64,000 nucleotides of DNA from contig JAJEKV010000006.1 in NCBI GenBank assembly GCA_021234155.1, forward strand, positions 1,798,001-1,862,000, given 5' to 3'. Shown here piece by piece: positions 11,270 to 23,616 of the stretch; the first letter of the stretch is position 1, and every line of letters starts with the position of its first letter. This DNA comes from Isoetes taiwanensis. Lineage: Eukaryota; Streptophyta; Lycopodiopsida; Isoetales; Isoetaceae. The translations under genes were made by a program, and so were the position numbers. The notes beneath the pieces were generated by a model. It did not search any database, was not told the origin of the DNA, and saw nothing but the letters and a program-made list of their open reading frames with translations.

Positions 11270-11955
11270 ATGGCTCGCCCAACTCTAGAACAGTGGTACC
11301 TGGATGGTGAGCACTGGGACCCCGCGGTTCCCTTTGATCTTCTTCATCCTCATCTGCTCCAGCAAGTGGATCTCATCCACAACATGCAAGCGCACCCCGA
11401 CTACGCTGCTTTTCTTCAGTTCTACTGTGAGGAGATCGTGCCTGCTTGTGTCTTCAATGAAGACGACTCACAGCTCTACCTCGACTTCCACACCTTTCTC
11501 GAGATGTTGGGAGGCGATGATCATGCCCGGAATGTCATTAAGGGCATTAGGAGGAGAGGGACCGACCTCCCTATCATCACTATAGATCGAGAACTCTGTT
11601 TTGAGGCTCGATTTGCGCTGGCCATCATCATGGACCAGTACATAAAGGATGAGCAGATAGCCGCAGAGAGCAGTCTACTACACCAGTACCCCCTGACCCG
11701 GAGGGCGATGAAGTCGTCAACGAGCAGGATTTTGCACGGTGAAGGAAGCTAGCCACCGAAGCACCGGCAGGTCGAGATAAAGCCCTCAAGCTCGAAGGGC
11801 TAAACCTCCTCCCTACCGTACCCTTGAACAATCAAGAGTATCTTATTCTCGAGGACATTATGTGGGCTTACCGCGTCATTGCTGATATGCGGGGCCGCCG
11901 AAAGATAGAGGTCCTCTATGACCTTGCCGAGTACTGCCAGGATGACTTCCTCGAC
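11270..11955 (+). pseudogene. Second ORF of the H3-carrying element, broken
   Basis: An ATG frame at 11270-11752 (160 codons) begins MARPTLEQWYLDGEHW and is rich in acidic, aromatic and Leu residues. A frameshift near 11690 moves the continuation to another frame, which runs to the 3' LTR junction with one TGA at 11740-11742 (probably CGA). That continuation includes NNQEYLILEDIMWAYRV and EVLYDLAEYCQDDF. No known domain is recognised. It follows the TATA/telo-box promoter by about 60 bp. The C-terminus is lost at about 11955, where sequence switches into the middle of an LTR at CGACCTGCCTCATCGG. Confidence 0.55.
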
Positions 11956-12529
11956 CTGCCTCATCGGACCAGGGAGATGTAACCTGGAGTGGACTCGAAG
12001 GGTGGTACCTTGAGTCTGCGTCTCCGGAAGGCTATAGTGATGCCATAGCATGATTCGACTCATCTGCAAAGTGTGCACAGGAGGGGTGGATGGAGTGGAC
12101 AACCCTAGCCGATGTTCTATGCCAGCCAACGCCATGCCAAGATTCGGTCCGCTGATCTCTTGAGACCTAGCCGTCAGTCGATCCTCACTGGAGTCTGAGC
12201 CAGGGTAGAACCATGGGTTTTGGGGTGTTTTCTCTAGTATTAAATGCATCTTCTCTGTTATTATCAGTTGGATGGATGTGCCACCCTTCGTGGTGGTTAT
12301 TTATGATATGATTATGCTGTATGCTAACCTTGTATGCACGCTTCCGCGACATAGGAGTCCCATTGAAGGCGTGGGCCGAATGACACCTCTGTTTCCTTCA
12401 CTCGAGCATCTTTCCTTAGATGGTCCGAGTTAGACGGAGGGCCCTGCTCATGGCGAGTTGGTTGCCATGGGAGGGGGAAGTCCCCGTATGTATACGCCCG
12501 AGTGTCGTATATGTTCAGGGAGCATCACA
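11955..12529 (+). repeat. Truncated 3' LTR of the H3-carrying element
   Basis: Corresponds to 8480-9054 of the 5' LTR with about nine visible differences, and ends GGGAGCATCACA. The first ~1010 bp of this LTR and any intervening internal sequence are missing. The break lies in the shared string CGACCTGCCTCATCGG, suggesting a deletion or template switch. Confidence 0.88.
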
Positions 12530-12859
12530 TGCAGGGGAAATCCATGGATTTGTAAGTATACTAAGAAAACTTTACCTTGAATGCCCGTCTTAATTGGGAG
12601 TATTTTGTACTCAAACTCTGCAACGCTTCTATCTCAATTAATCCAACTTGCAAGCTTGATTTTCTTGTTCTTGCACCTCTTATTTCCAAAAGCTTCTTAG
12701 GTAGAGGTTTTAGTATTCATATCTAAAGATCCTAAATAGTTACAAGAGATGAGAGACTGAATCTGACTTGTTTAAAAGATTGGCCACAAATGTTGTAAGT
12801 AGATAATAAAGCTAATAGAACCCCTTACAAAAAAAGAAAAAGGAAAAGAAAAAGAAAAT

Positions 12860-13197
12860 ATATTGGAACTATAAGTGAATTTATCTTTAAAACTAATACA
12901 TGAATCTTGATGTGAAAAAAAATGAAAAGTTCTATTGGAAAAGTAAATGCTGAAGCTATTATGCCTAAAACATCCGAAAAATGAACATATGAACACTGAT
13001 ATGAATATATGATTAAATTGCTAACCTGAGTAGATTGATTACATTTGAAATCACTTATACATGGGAGTAGGAGTACCTGATGTGGCCTGGCTTAAAAACC
13101 CAGGGTAGGTATTGGGAAATATGTGCTCACTCTGAACGAAGTCCTTTAATTGTTTTTGAACTTTAATTGTACATAGTCTTTGTGAGAACATCATCAA
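12860..13197. repeat. 338-bp direct repeat, copy 1
   Basis: Near-identical to 16777-17111; the main difference is three extra bases in GGGAGTAGGAGTACC. It begins ATATTGGAACTATAAG and ends ACATCATCAA. The ends are not TG...CA and no PBS or PPT is evident between the copies, so they are probably not LTRs. Confidence 0.9.
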
Positions 13198-13933
13198 GAA
13201 AAAGTTGTGACATCTATTTGGTGGAGGTATCCAGCAAACACATCATTTCTGAAACCATGAAATTATGCTGTTTCTGTATTTGGTTTTGGCATAACTAACT
13301 GCTATAATGATTTATTATAGCAGAATGCGTGTTGGCTGATACAACCAGCTAATCTGAGTATGGGTTGGTGGCTGATACATCTAGCTAATTTGTATTGGCT
13401 AGCGAAAACGCTTTCAATATGGCTGTCCAATCTTTATGGTGCTGTATTGCCTGCAATATAATATGCGAGTATTTTTTATGCTAAAGAAGGGGGATCTTAC
13501 AAAAACATTTGTGCGGCATACCAGATACCAGGTTAGGGTGAATATTATTTACCTTGCTCTAGATGTAAAATATATTATTTAAAGATTGTCTTAGCTAGTC
13601 AGGGCTTATGGTCCATAGCACCAGAAGACCCGTACCAGTTAAGAACTGGATGTTGGCACAATGTGCCACATCCAAGTAATATTCAAATGTAACGGGCCCA
13701 CTGTGCTGGCATTGAAATTTGGTCCTATGCTCTTACCCTTGCTATATGTAACCAGCAGTTCTATTAGGGCTAAGGAGGACCTAAAGCTATTATTACCGGA
13801 ATCTATGGATAATGGTTTTGAAAATGACGACTTAGTAGAAAGCATAAGAAGGCTGATTATGGGAAATACATGTCTTGGTTTGATGTATAACATCAATGAA
13901 AAAAGTATTAATTTTCTGTTTCTGAGTAAGGAT

Positions 13934-13964
13934 GTAGGACCCCTCCTTTTATGGGGGGTCCTAC
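13934..13964. other. Short perfect-arm hairpin
   Basis: GTAGGACCCC (13934-13943) and GGGGTCCTAC (13955-13964) are exact reverse complements separated by 11 bases. Function unknown. Confidence 0.7.
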
Positions 13965-14009
13965 CTCCTATAAAATGATGGGCCCTGCATCCCGAGGGAG
14001 GGATGTGGG

Positions 14010-14098
14010 AGAAAAAGAAAAAGAAAAAGAAAAACAAAAAGAAAAAGAAAAAGAAAAAGAAAAAGAAAAAGAAAAAGAAAAAGAAAAAGAAAAAGAAG
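14010..14098. repeat. (GAAAAA)n hexanucleotide tract
   Basis: About 14 units of GAAAAA with one AACAAA interruption. Phe/Ser-rich minus-strand frames across it are artefacts of the repeat. Confidence 0.95.
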
Positions 14099-16776
14099 AA
14101 GATGTAAAATTTGGATTCAGATTTTGAGATAATAGAGATATTACAATATTGGTATTTGTATGGAGTAATGAATTTTCCACTTGGCTGATATGGTGGTGAG
14201 GCAAAAGTACAAGTGCATTTTAAGTGCATAGTGAGGAAAAGAAACAATTGAAGTTATATGAACTTTGATTATAATTGATTCCTTTATTGTATTTTGTTTG
14301 ATGGGAAAGTTCCTAGAAATTGTTTTTCGTAAAGGGTTGCATGTAAATGCAATTCTAAGGTTTTTTGGGGTATATCTCCTATGCATGAAGTGATGGCATT
14401 AGAAATTAAAGTTGCCACTACTATTTATTGCCTAGTTGGGTTTCGTAGGCTTAAAATTAGCTTACAACGATAGCATTTGTGGCACGTATGGCATCAAATC
14501 GATAATGTGTGGTACCTTCTTTAAGTTGGCATTCCGGATTTGGTGGCCTTGGAATCTCATGGAAAATATTATGGCCAAAGGGCAAAACTCTAAGGTCCTA
14601 TCTTTATTATTTCTAGGTTTCGGGAGGAACGGCTATGGCGCCAATCCTCTTTTGTGAATGGGTGTCCTTATATGGCATGTAACTGGCAATGAAGATTATG
14701 ATCTAGTCAGATTATGATCTATTATGTGACTTCCACGTTTTCATTTGATCCAACTTGCTGCTGCGATTTCATGGGAAACAGATGAAGCGGAGCTATGCAT
14801 GAAGTAGATGATATCCCGAAGCTCTGCTGGGCATAGGCATCTCTTAGGGATAAAAATCGAGCTGCAAGGGGATCTTGGTGCTCTCATAATCCGTGGATTG
14901 ATGGCTTGTATGTTCAGGAGTTAGATATGCCAAAAGGCATGTGCAACATACCCTTGGCAAGATGAACATGGCGCAGAGTGCTCTTTCCTCAAAAAAATCA
15001 AAATGGGCTGCTTCAACAAAAGACCATATGATGGTGAAGCAATGCAAATGCCCAAATTTGTGGAGCTCCTAATCAGGTCAGTTAATTTTGCTGTTTTCGG
15101 TGAAGAATGTGCTAAATTCACAGGCAAATAAAGACATGGAGCTTAAATGATGATTACGATGTAGTTTATGCATCAGAAGTTAATTATGTGGCAGTTGGGT
15201 TAGTTGGATAGTAGTTGGATTAGATGCATAGTAGTTGGGTTCGTAAATGCCCCACCGTATTTGCTAGTTATAAGCACATGTCTATCCTTATATTCTAAAT
15301 AAGAATACAGGCTCTGAGCACATATTATATGGGATCTCATGAGCATAAGCTTGCTGATACAATGCATTGAGACTGTTGGGTTGTATACACTATGGTTAAA
15401 GTATGATGTACCAAAGCTCTTAGTTACATCTTCTTATTCTGGTTTAGGGCTATTGCTAATAATGCTACTGCTGGTGTACGTCTGTTAATTTTCTAGTGGG
15501 TTATATGGTGTTTTGAAGCTGCTCCATTGCCATGCAAAGGACTTTTGGGCGTGCATGTCTTCTAAATATGGTAGTTTGCACATAAGTACTATATTGCTAT
15601 GCCTTAGAGAGCTGACATGGCTTAATGCTGAGCTATATTTATGCTGGATTACTACTTGTAAGTGAACTGAGGCATAAGATCATATAACAATATGACATTT
15701 GTATTTAAACTGCTGGGGTAAGCAGCTATGATTATGCTGAAATTAAGACCTTTTAAGGTTATATAATTGATTAAATATGTACGCTTGTGTAAAGTGGAAG
15801 TATGGTGAATGGATATGCTGTTTGTCTGATTTAACTCATAGATCGAGTGCTGCATGTCCTTGAGTTTTGGAGCAGATGTGTCACTGCCTTTAACTTGAAA
15901 TACAGGGCAGATATAACAGCTTGTTTTGCATGATCCAATATTTGAATTGGATGGTAATAACTGATACTACGAGAATATGCATTCAAATGTTTGTTGTTCT
16001 CACTGAAAATAATAGGTGAAGGGCGATGAGCCAGAATGTTTTACTGCTTACCTGACGCCCCTTGTGTAGTTACCATGAACTTGCTAACTTATGCATTGTT
16101 TGTGTTAGAGTATGATGATGACTGTGCATGCTGAGTCATCACTTGTTGCTGACATGGCACTCTATATTAGCCATAGTCACGCCTCATTCTTCTTAGTTCA
16201 CTCTCTAGGAGCTAGTAGGTGCTTACGCTTCTGTCCTTGTCTTTCCTTCATCCTTCAGGATTTCCTCAGGCTATCAGTTTGGGTGCAGGTAACCAAAACA
16301 TTCTCTTCTGGACTTGTTTTCAGTTGGATTTGTTACAATTGGTGGACCACGTGAAGAATGTGGCTATGGACCACGAGAGGAATGTGGATATCATCAAGAC
16401 ATGGACAAAAAATGGGTGAGATCTCCCTTTTTTATTGCAACACTGGACCATTGATAGACTGTGTTGCAGTGGCTAAGGATCATGGGCATCTTAAGAAAGG
16501 AAAAATATTGAATCCTTTCCTTTGGGTGTTATGCAAGGGCATAATGACCTGCATATAAGTGATAGCTTATGGATATAAAGTTTCTAACGAATATAAGATA
16601 TTTGCTTGGATAAAGGGATTGAAAATTTGCTTGAAAACACAGTTGAAAAGAGAGTTATTATGTTGAATTTATTGTCTATGAAATTTTAATATGAAATTTT
16701 AAGATAGTATTTGAGAATGGAAGACGGAAATGACCTAAGTTGACATGTTGAGCAGTAAATGAATATGAATGTTGAT

Positions 16777-17111
16777 ATATTGGAACTATAAGTGAATTTA
16801 TCTTTAAAACTAATACATGAATCTTGATGTGAAAAAAAATGAAAAGTTCTATTGGAAAAGTAAATGCTGAAGCTATTATGCCTAAAACATCCGAAAAATG
16901 AACATATGAACACTGATATGAATATATGATTAAATTGCTAACCTGAGTAGATTGATTACATTTGAAATCACTTATACATGGGAGGAGTACCTGATGTGGC
17001 CTGGCTTAAAAACCCAGGGTAGGTATTGGGAAATATGTGCTCACTCTGAACGAAGTCCTTTAATTGTTTTTGAACTTTAATTGTACATAGTCTTTGTGAG
17101 AACATCATCAA
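16777..17111. repeat. 335-bp direct repeat, copy 2
   Basis: Second copy of 12860-13197, 3.9 kb downstream in the same orientation, differing almost only by a 3-bp deletion. It is followed at once by the GAAAAA-type tract at 17110-17179. Copy 1 is instead preceded by a similar GA-rich tract. Confidence 0.9.
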
Positions 17112-17179
17112 AAAAAAAAGAAAAAAAAAGAAAAAGAAAAAGAAAAAGAAAAAGAAAAAGAAAAAGAAAAAGAAAAAGA
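17110..17179. repeat. (GAAAAA)n tract abutting direct repeat 2
   Basis: A poly-A run grading into about nine GAAAAA units directly at the end of direct repeat copy 2. Confidence 0.93.
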
Positions 17180-17641
17180 GATGGAAATCTAGAAATTTGT
17201 GAAAAAACACATTATAACATGCTCAAGTTGTTAAATGGTTATGGAATGAAGGTGATGTCTATAATATGGAATATTGTAAATAGAATTTAACATATGGTGA
17301 AATTGGAATTGTTGGAAATTGAATGCAATGGAAATCCTTTGGGGAGAACATTGTACTATTAAGAATAAAATGGCCTTTTGCTTTCATAAAGGTCATATCT
17401 ATGACTACCTTTAAAAATAAAGTGGCCTTGGGGGTTTCACAATGGTCACATTTATGACACGTATGGATTCATAAAAAGTTAATTGTGGTGGTATTATGGC
17501 AATGCCAAACTCAAGGTTGAATATTTATTTATGGTGGCAGGGCATGCCAATATCTAAGCCAATATTTATAGTGATTAAGACTATTCCATGCTACGCAAAG
17601 ACACGGTAATAATGGAGCTCAATATTGGAACATGTCTCATA

Positions 17642-18040
17642 TTAATTAACACAAACCATTACATTTACCAATTTTAAATTAAAACCCCCCTGAAACCCCC
17701 TTTGGTTTGGGTGCATATTCACACGGGGGGTGACTCCGGGCATCGAGAGCTGTTGGATAAGCATATATGCCCTTTATTCCTTGATCTAGCCCATACATAG
17801 AGATCCTCGTTTGTGGGGTATGCATGTACAAGTTTTGGTATACTGTATAACACAATTTGTAAAATATTATAAGATTTGAGGCAATGTACTATATGGTGTT
17901 GATTTTGTACATGTATAATATGATTTTAGGGGCTCTCGCTGCCCTACGTCACCCCCCGTGTGAATATGCACCCAAACCAAAGGGGATTTTAGGGGGGTTT
18001 TAATTTTAAATTGGTAAATGTAATGGTTTGTGTTAATTAA
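17642..18040. mobile_element. Foldback MITE with 93-bp terminal inverted repeats
   Basis: Left arm 17642-17734 and right arm 17948-18040 are inverted copies of equal length with only a few mismatches, starting TTAATTAACACAAACC and ending inward at CACGGGGGGTGAC. About 213 bp of non-coding sequence lies between. TA dinucleotides at 17640-17641 and 18041-18042 fit a TA target duplication of Tc1/mariner (Stowaway-like) MITEs, but the AT-rich flanks make that weak. There is no transposase. Confidence 0.85.
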
Positions 18041-18450
18041 TATTATATGTTAGTTGTTATATGACAAAAAAAAAATTTGGGCCCAGGGACAAAAAAACAA
18101 GGAGAAGACGTAAAAGTCATCATAGATTCAAACGAACGAACAAAAAACTTAGGATGAAATAAACAAATGCCAAATAGGAATACCAAAGCAAGAATATTTA
18201 GCATAGGATATTATGAGTAAGCTGCATGTGAAATCTTAGAACTAATAGAAGGTAAAAATAAAGGTATCTAAGAAATTGCAAGCTTACTGATAAAAGAATC
18301 GCATAATTAGAATACAACTTATGAACATGATGCCAAGAGGAGGAGCAAGATTTGTTACTGGTCCCACTTTAGAAAGATCGTGGTATATTCCTAGCATTTG
18401 CATCCACAACTTCTACAAAAACATCCACAACTTCTGCTAAAGAGCCATAT

Positions 18451-18611
18451 CTGGTAGACATATGAATTAAAGTGCTGCACACAAAAAAATCATCTTCAAC
18501 CCAACAATATACAAGTTTAGAGTGTATCAGCCATATCTGGTAGACATATGAAAAGTGTTGCACACAAAGAGATCATCTTCAACCCACAATATACAAGTTT
18601 AGAGTGTATCT
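18451..18611. repeat. ~82-bp tandem duplication
   Basis: GCCATATCTGGTAGACATATG through ACAAGTTTAGAGTGTATC occurs twice in tandem, with small indels (AATTAA missing and one base lost in the second copy). Confidence 0.85.
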
Positions 18612-18749
18612 CCCTCCTTTGATTTTTCAAGTGGCACACACATATTAGCATAATAACTGGGAACAAAGACTGAAACATTTTAAACAGAATAAGATGTTCA
18701 AACACTTGAAAAGTCTCTCACATTGATAAATGATCCTTTATGGCTCCCA

Positions 18750-19053
18750 TGCTGTTACAACAAGACTTGTGCCATGGCAAGCATTCATAACCATATGGCG
18801 CATATGTAGAACATGTTTAATTTCACAAAAAGGAAGCACGAATAGGAAAATAATGGCAACAATAAGCCAGATCATAACTAGCATTGGCATTTGCGTAGAT
18901 CAAAAATATTCATAGGATCAAAGAGGAAAATACGATTTAAAATCATAGTGGCACCTCTTCTTAAGGTGCCAAGATTGCAATTTTTTCATCTAAAGAATCA
19001 TGTTATGGCAGTCTTGCATGAGTCTTACACTAAGCCTAGATAATCCGTGATGC
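18750..19053. repeat. ~300-bp duplication, copy 1
   Basis: Matches 19203-19503 at roughly 90% by eye, from TGCTGTTACAACAAG to AATCCGTGATG, repeating at a 453-bp interval. Neither copy is clearly coding. Confidence 0.85.
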
Positions 19054-19202
19054 TGCGGTAAACAACGAAATAAGAGATGGAGTGAAGAGAATACAAACCA
19101 GGTTCGTATATGTGTTGCATTTGTTCCCCGCTCTGCCATAGTGGACGAATTTTCAAACCCTTGCTCTACTATAAGATCAGATAAGAAAGAAACTGGATCT
19201 GA

Positions 19203-19634
<432 letters not shown>

Positions 19635-22210
19635 TCAAATAACTCCCTTTAAAAAAAGAATGCATAAAGTTCTCCACAAAGAAATAAATACTGTTCAAAG
19701 ACTAGCACAAACAAGAACTTAATTCAAATTGAGAAATCGCAACAAAGAACTTCTACAAATGCCTTACGTGCAAAAAGCGCATTGTCCCTCCGATTATCGT
19801 ATGTTCCTAAATTATCCACATGGAATAGTTAAAGTTATGCACGATCAAATGGAAAACCGTTGACAACAAAAAACATAAGAAAGATTACCGGCCAACCCAT
19901 CCAGCACTGATAGTGAGGCTCCCATTCTGTGGGCATATAGAAGCCTTGTTCCCGAGGAGAGGCCATGGAGAGGACCTGCTATCAAAATTTTTGCATCTAG
20001 CTCCGTTCCTCTTCCTCGTTTAGCTCAACCTACCTTGGAGAACCAGACTGCAAAAGTCGGATAGCTTTTTGCTGTTTTATAAACCCTAGTTTTTGCAAAT
20101 GATGAGATAAAACTGAAAAAACCAGATCTGAGAAAAGCGCCAGAAGCAGAAGGAAAGTCTAGAAAGATGGCAAGCAAGCTGATTGTATATGATATTTTGA
20201 GCCATACTTGGATTACAACGGCATAGCAGATTATACATGAGCATGTTCTTCCTCCACTTGGGACATCAGAGCAATCTGCCATAGCAATCAGTTTCAGAAT
20301 CAGTCTTCTTTGCCTTTGCAATCTGCCATAGCCAACAGAAATCAAGGCCAACAGAAATCCTAAATAAAAGGGTTCGATGGTTGAATGGTAGATATAAAAA
20401 AATCATTGTGGTCCAGCCTGTGGTATATAGATAAATTTAATCACGGCCATCCAATTCTACCTCTTATAAAAAATCAACGGCCAAGAAACGGAGCACTCTA
20501 GAAATACTATTTAGTACACCTAGTTGAATACGACAACAAAATCATAGAAAAACCTTAATAAATATCGTACAGAAATACAAAAGAAATCTCATGTTATTAT
20601 ACTAGATATTAAGGATTGGAAATATGGAGCTCAAGTTCCTAGAAGGGATTTCTGTGGCAGCATTACTTTAATGAGCCGATGCCTATCTAAACATATGTAA
20701 TTGTGTTTCACATTTTTCTTTTATTTTCGTGGTTCTGCGCTGCAATCCAGTTTTCCCTTTTGTTGCCACGTTTTTTCTTTTCAGCAATCCTTCAAACATA
20801 TGGCAGTCGCTCCAATCTAATCTGGCTATGGCAGCCATGCTCGAGCTCTTCTTGCCACATTGCAGAATCTTTCGGCTGTTTTTTGCTGTCGAAATTCGCC
20901 TGGAGACAGCTATGCCACATCCTGGTGACAACTCTGCTATATGATCTTGAATGCATGCATATTTAAGAGTCCACATCTTTTGTAGCTGCTCCTACTCTCA
21001 AATCGGGTTGCTTCGGATCGTTTACGGCAAGGGACTTCTAAACAGATTCGTCTTATTTCAGTAAGCTCTCTGATTTTGGTCTTCAATTGTAGATTAAACT
21101 ACGTGCATCCTCAAAGTTTAAGTTATTTCTGAAATCATAAGCTGAAGAAGCTAGGTTGTTTGCTAACCTAAAGAACCCGGTGGGCAAGGGCAGAACTATG
21201 GCAGGGCTTCACGGTTTCCTGGAAAGCTGGACGAACTACTCTCTTCCGGAATAATGGTCGGACTTGTTGAATTCCTCCTCTGCTCTGTTTGAATCTGCTC
21301 TTCTACTCTTTACTGCTCGCAATGCCCAATGTAATCCGCTGCTCCTGTGATCTAATCTCCTGAACTGATTCGGCTCCTTTTCTGGCCAGAATGATCTGAT
21401 CCTAATGCCTTGAATGCTCTGGTCCGGCTGCCTGCTCCTTTCCTATCTACTGCCCTAGTCGGCCGCTTCCAATACGTCCGTCTCTACAACCGTGACCCCC
21501 TTTTTTTATTTGCCTTAGTGCCCTTTCAATAGAAAAAAGGTCTCACTCGTTGATTTCCAATAAATCTCCTAAGTTTGATTTTAATAACAAGTCATATTTC
21601 AGTATTATAACTAATATATCTCAAGTTCTAGTCTTCATGGTGAAATACATCCAAATATGATAATTCTACAAGTTTGATGCCGCTCTGCAAGTTCAAGTCA
21701 AGCTCAAGCTCAAGCTTAGCTATGGCGTCCATGCTAGTTCATGCGGCTATGGTATTGCTGCTAGCCATGGCTGTGCAAAATGCATATGTTGTCTACAGCT
21801 ACGACAATTTTCCTTGCAGCAATACCCCTGGGCTTTGCTAGTGGATGAGCATTCCTTGCCCTTCTGACTGCCCTCTAAAGTGCAACTTAAGGATGAAGGA
21901 CCTCCAGAAATGACTGAGGTTATCAACATCATTTTCTTTGAGTCTTGTGAATTTCGAATGTGTGAAGCATTCTGGGACCGATTGGCATTGGTGGGGTTCA
22001 ATTCCCCATGCTTCATCCTTTTTACTTCTGTGATTTCGTTGTGTACTATAACATTTTGCACATGACAGGTTTGTTGCAGTTTGAGCCGTCCTTTCCCATC
22101 CTCGGAACAAGACCGCCTATCCCCAAGCCATCACTTAGTGGAAAAGGAACAGCATATACATTCATATATTTGTCCTCATGTAACACTTTGTATTCAACAC
22201 TTTGTATTCA

Positions 22211-22248
22211 ACGATGGGCGATGGGCGATGGGGGCGATGGGCGATGGA
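22211..22248. repeat. GGGCGAT heptamer array
   Basis: Four to five GGGCGAT(G) units in tandem with small slips, preceded by a duplicated ACACTTTGTATTCA. A short simple repeat. Confidence 0.8.
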
Positions 22249-22462
22249 TAGCGATACCAGGTGAGTACATCTCTGTATGCAAAATAGTGTAGATTAGAAA
22301 TATAATAATCGTGTTCGGGTTGAGAGGGAGTAGCCGATTGTCTGTGTATGATTATAATAATAATAATAATAAATTTTATTAACGTCCACGGGAGCCCTTA
22401 GGCTATGGGACAAAGAAATCAGGATCTAGTACAATCATCATAATATGAGAGAATCAAGCCTC

Positions 22463-23389
22463 TCAACGATGCTCAATGTAAACCAGAAGCTCTCGGAGGA
22501 AATTTCCTAAATGTGGAAGCGAAGGAATATGTTGAAATAATTCATCCAAAGGCATGCTCCAGTCAATCATGTGATACTTGGCACGAAGAGTGTCATGGCT
22601 GCGGCAAAAATATATAGCATGCTTCTCAGTCTCCACATCCTCCTTACAGACACATATCCTCTGATCTTCTGCAATTTTCAACCACCTTCCCTTTTCAATC
22701 ATTAGACAGTGGGAGCTCATGCGCATGCGCGCAATCGATCCGATTTGCCCCGGAAACATGCTATGAAGGGACAAATATGGTTGTATGCTGTGGGTACGTC
22801 CGGGATTGAAATCCCTGATGTAATATTGGAGTTTCTTTTTGGAAGACACCTCACAGTATGCCAAGAAGGCGTGTGCCTTGAACTCTTTTGTATAAGAACA
22901 AATAGTGAGCCCCCATCGAGTAAACCAGCTTTGTAAATCCTTATACCAGCAATTTTTGCCATCTGCTTCAAGCTTCACTGCAGCGTTAAGTGCTAGCCTT
23001 ACAAGAGAGCCATCCTTTGCTTGCTGCTTCTGATCAAGATATCTGAGAGTGTTACACATGGATTGTATTTCCAATGGATAAGAACCACAATCGTATAACA
23101 TTATCTCATATGGAACTGCTCTTTTCACCTTCAGAGTCATGTGCAGCCATGTTTTTTGAATTGCTTCAATTTCTTGCCATTTAGAACAACATAGCGATGG
23201 ACCCCGTGATTTCACTAGCATATAGAATAAGCGGCATGACCCGATTGCCTCAAAGAGTTTCTTCCACAATGGCCAATAGGTGATGTGAGCCCGACCGGCA
23301 CATATTTGCCATTCGAAAAACGCTTTCAAGGTCATTTGCAATTCGATATCTACCCCTTTTGTCCATGGCCTACGCCCTGAACACTTCAT
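22463..23389 (-). pseudogene. LINE C-terminal region with zinc finger
   Basis: A 308-codon frame following the reverse transcriptase. Near its C-terminus RICVCKEDVETEKHAIYFC has a Cys-x-Cys...His-x4-Cys pattern, matching RICRICNRGEVEDENHMLNEC of the neighbouring LINE, whose first pair is Cys-x2-Cys. The preceding residues are also conserved (EKGRWLKIAEDQ against EKDRWRRIEKDD). Such C-terminal fingers are thought to bind element RNA or the target during target-primed reverse transcription. The frame is cut from the RT by a frameshift. Confidence 0.75.
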
Positions 23390-23616
23390 GACCCAGATAT
23401 TTGTAGGATTGGGCTTGTTCTACCACATGCCCATGGTAATTCAAAGCATTTGTCTGCGTCCCAAAGCCCAGAACCTTAGTCTTTCCCAGATTAACTACAA
23501 GCTCAAATTGTGAGCAAAATTCATACAAAGACATCTAGTTGCCCTTGTAAGCCCGCCAATCGAAAGTGAGAGCATAAGAGTAGGTCATCAAAGCATATAA
23601 AAGAAGGATTACCGGT

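Larger units (their letters stand above)
7470..12529 (+). mobile_element. LTR retroelement carrying a histone H3-like ORF
   Basis: Whole-element call. The 5' LTR is 7470-9054, the primer-binding site 9056-9068, and the 3' LTR is represented only by its last ~575 bp (11955-12529). LTR ends are TGTGACGTTCC and GGGAGCGTCCA/GGGAGCATCACA, which are imperfectly inverted. Flanks TGCAT (7465-7469) and TGCAG (12530-12534) fit a 5-bp target duplication with one change. The internal region holds an unknown ORF joined in frame to an H3 histone fold, and a second ORF with its own core promoter. No protease, RT, RNase H or integrase is present, so this copy is non-autonomous. The junction at about 11955 cuts from inside the second ORF into the middle of the LTR, so the 3' part of the internal region is deleted. 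Confidence 0.85.
12530..17641. other. No secure gene; repeat-bearing intergenic region
   Basis: Open frames here are short, AT-rich or come from poly-purine tracts. Supported contents are the direct repeats at 12860-13197 and 16777-17111, the (GAAAAA)n tracts, a perfect-arm hairpin at 13934-13964 and one GCTATGGC octamer at 14632. Introns of an unrecognised gene cannot be excluded. Confidence 0.5.

Noticed and set aside
13968-14204. Minus-strand Phe/Ser-rich ORFs
   Set aside because: Produced by the (GAAAAA)n repeat.
12860-17111. LTR pair of a retrotransposon
   Set aside because: The ends are not TG/CA and no PBS, PPT or element ORF lies between them.
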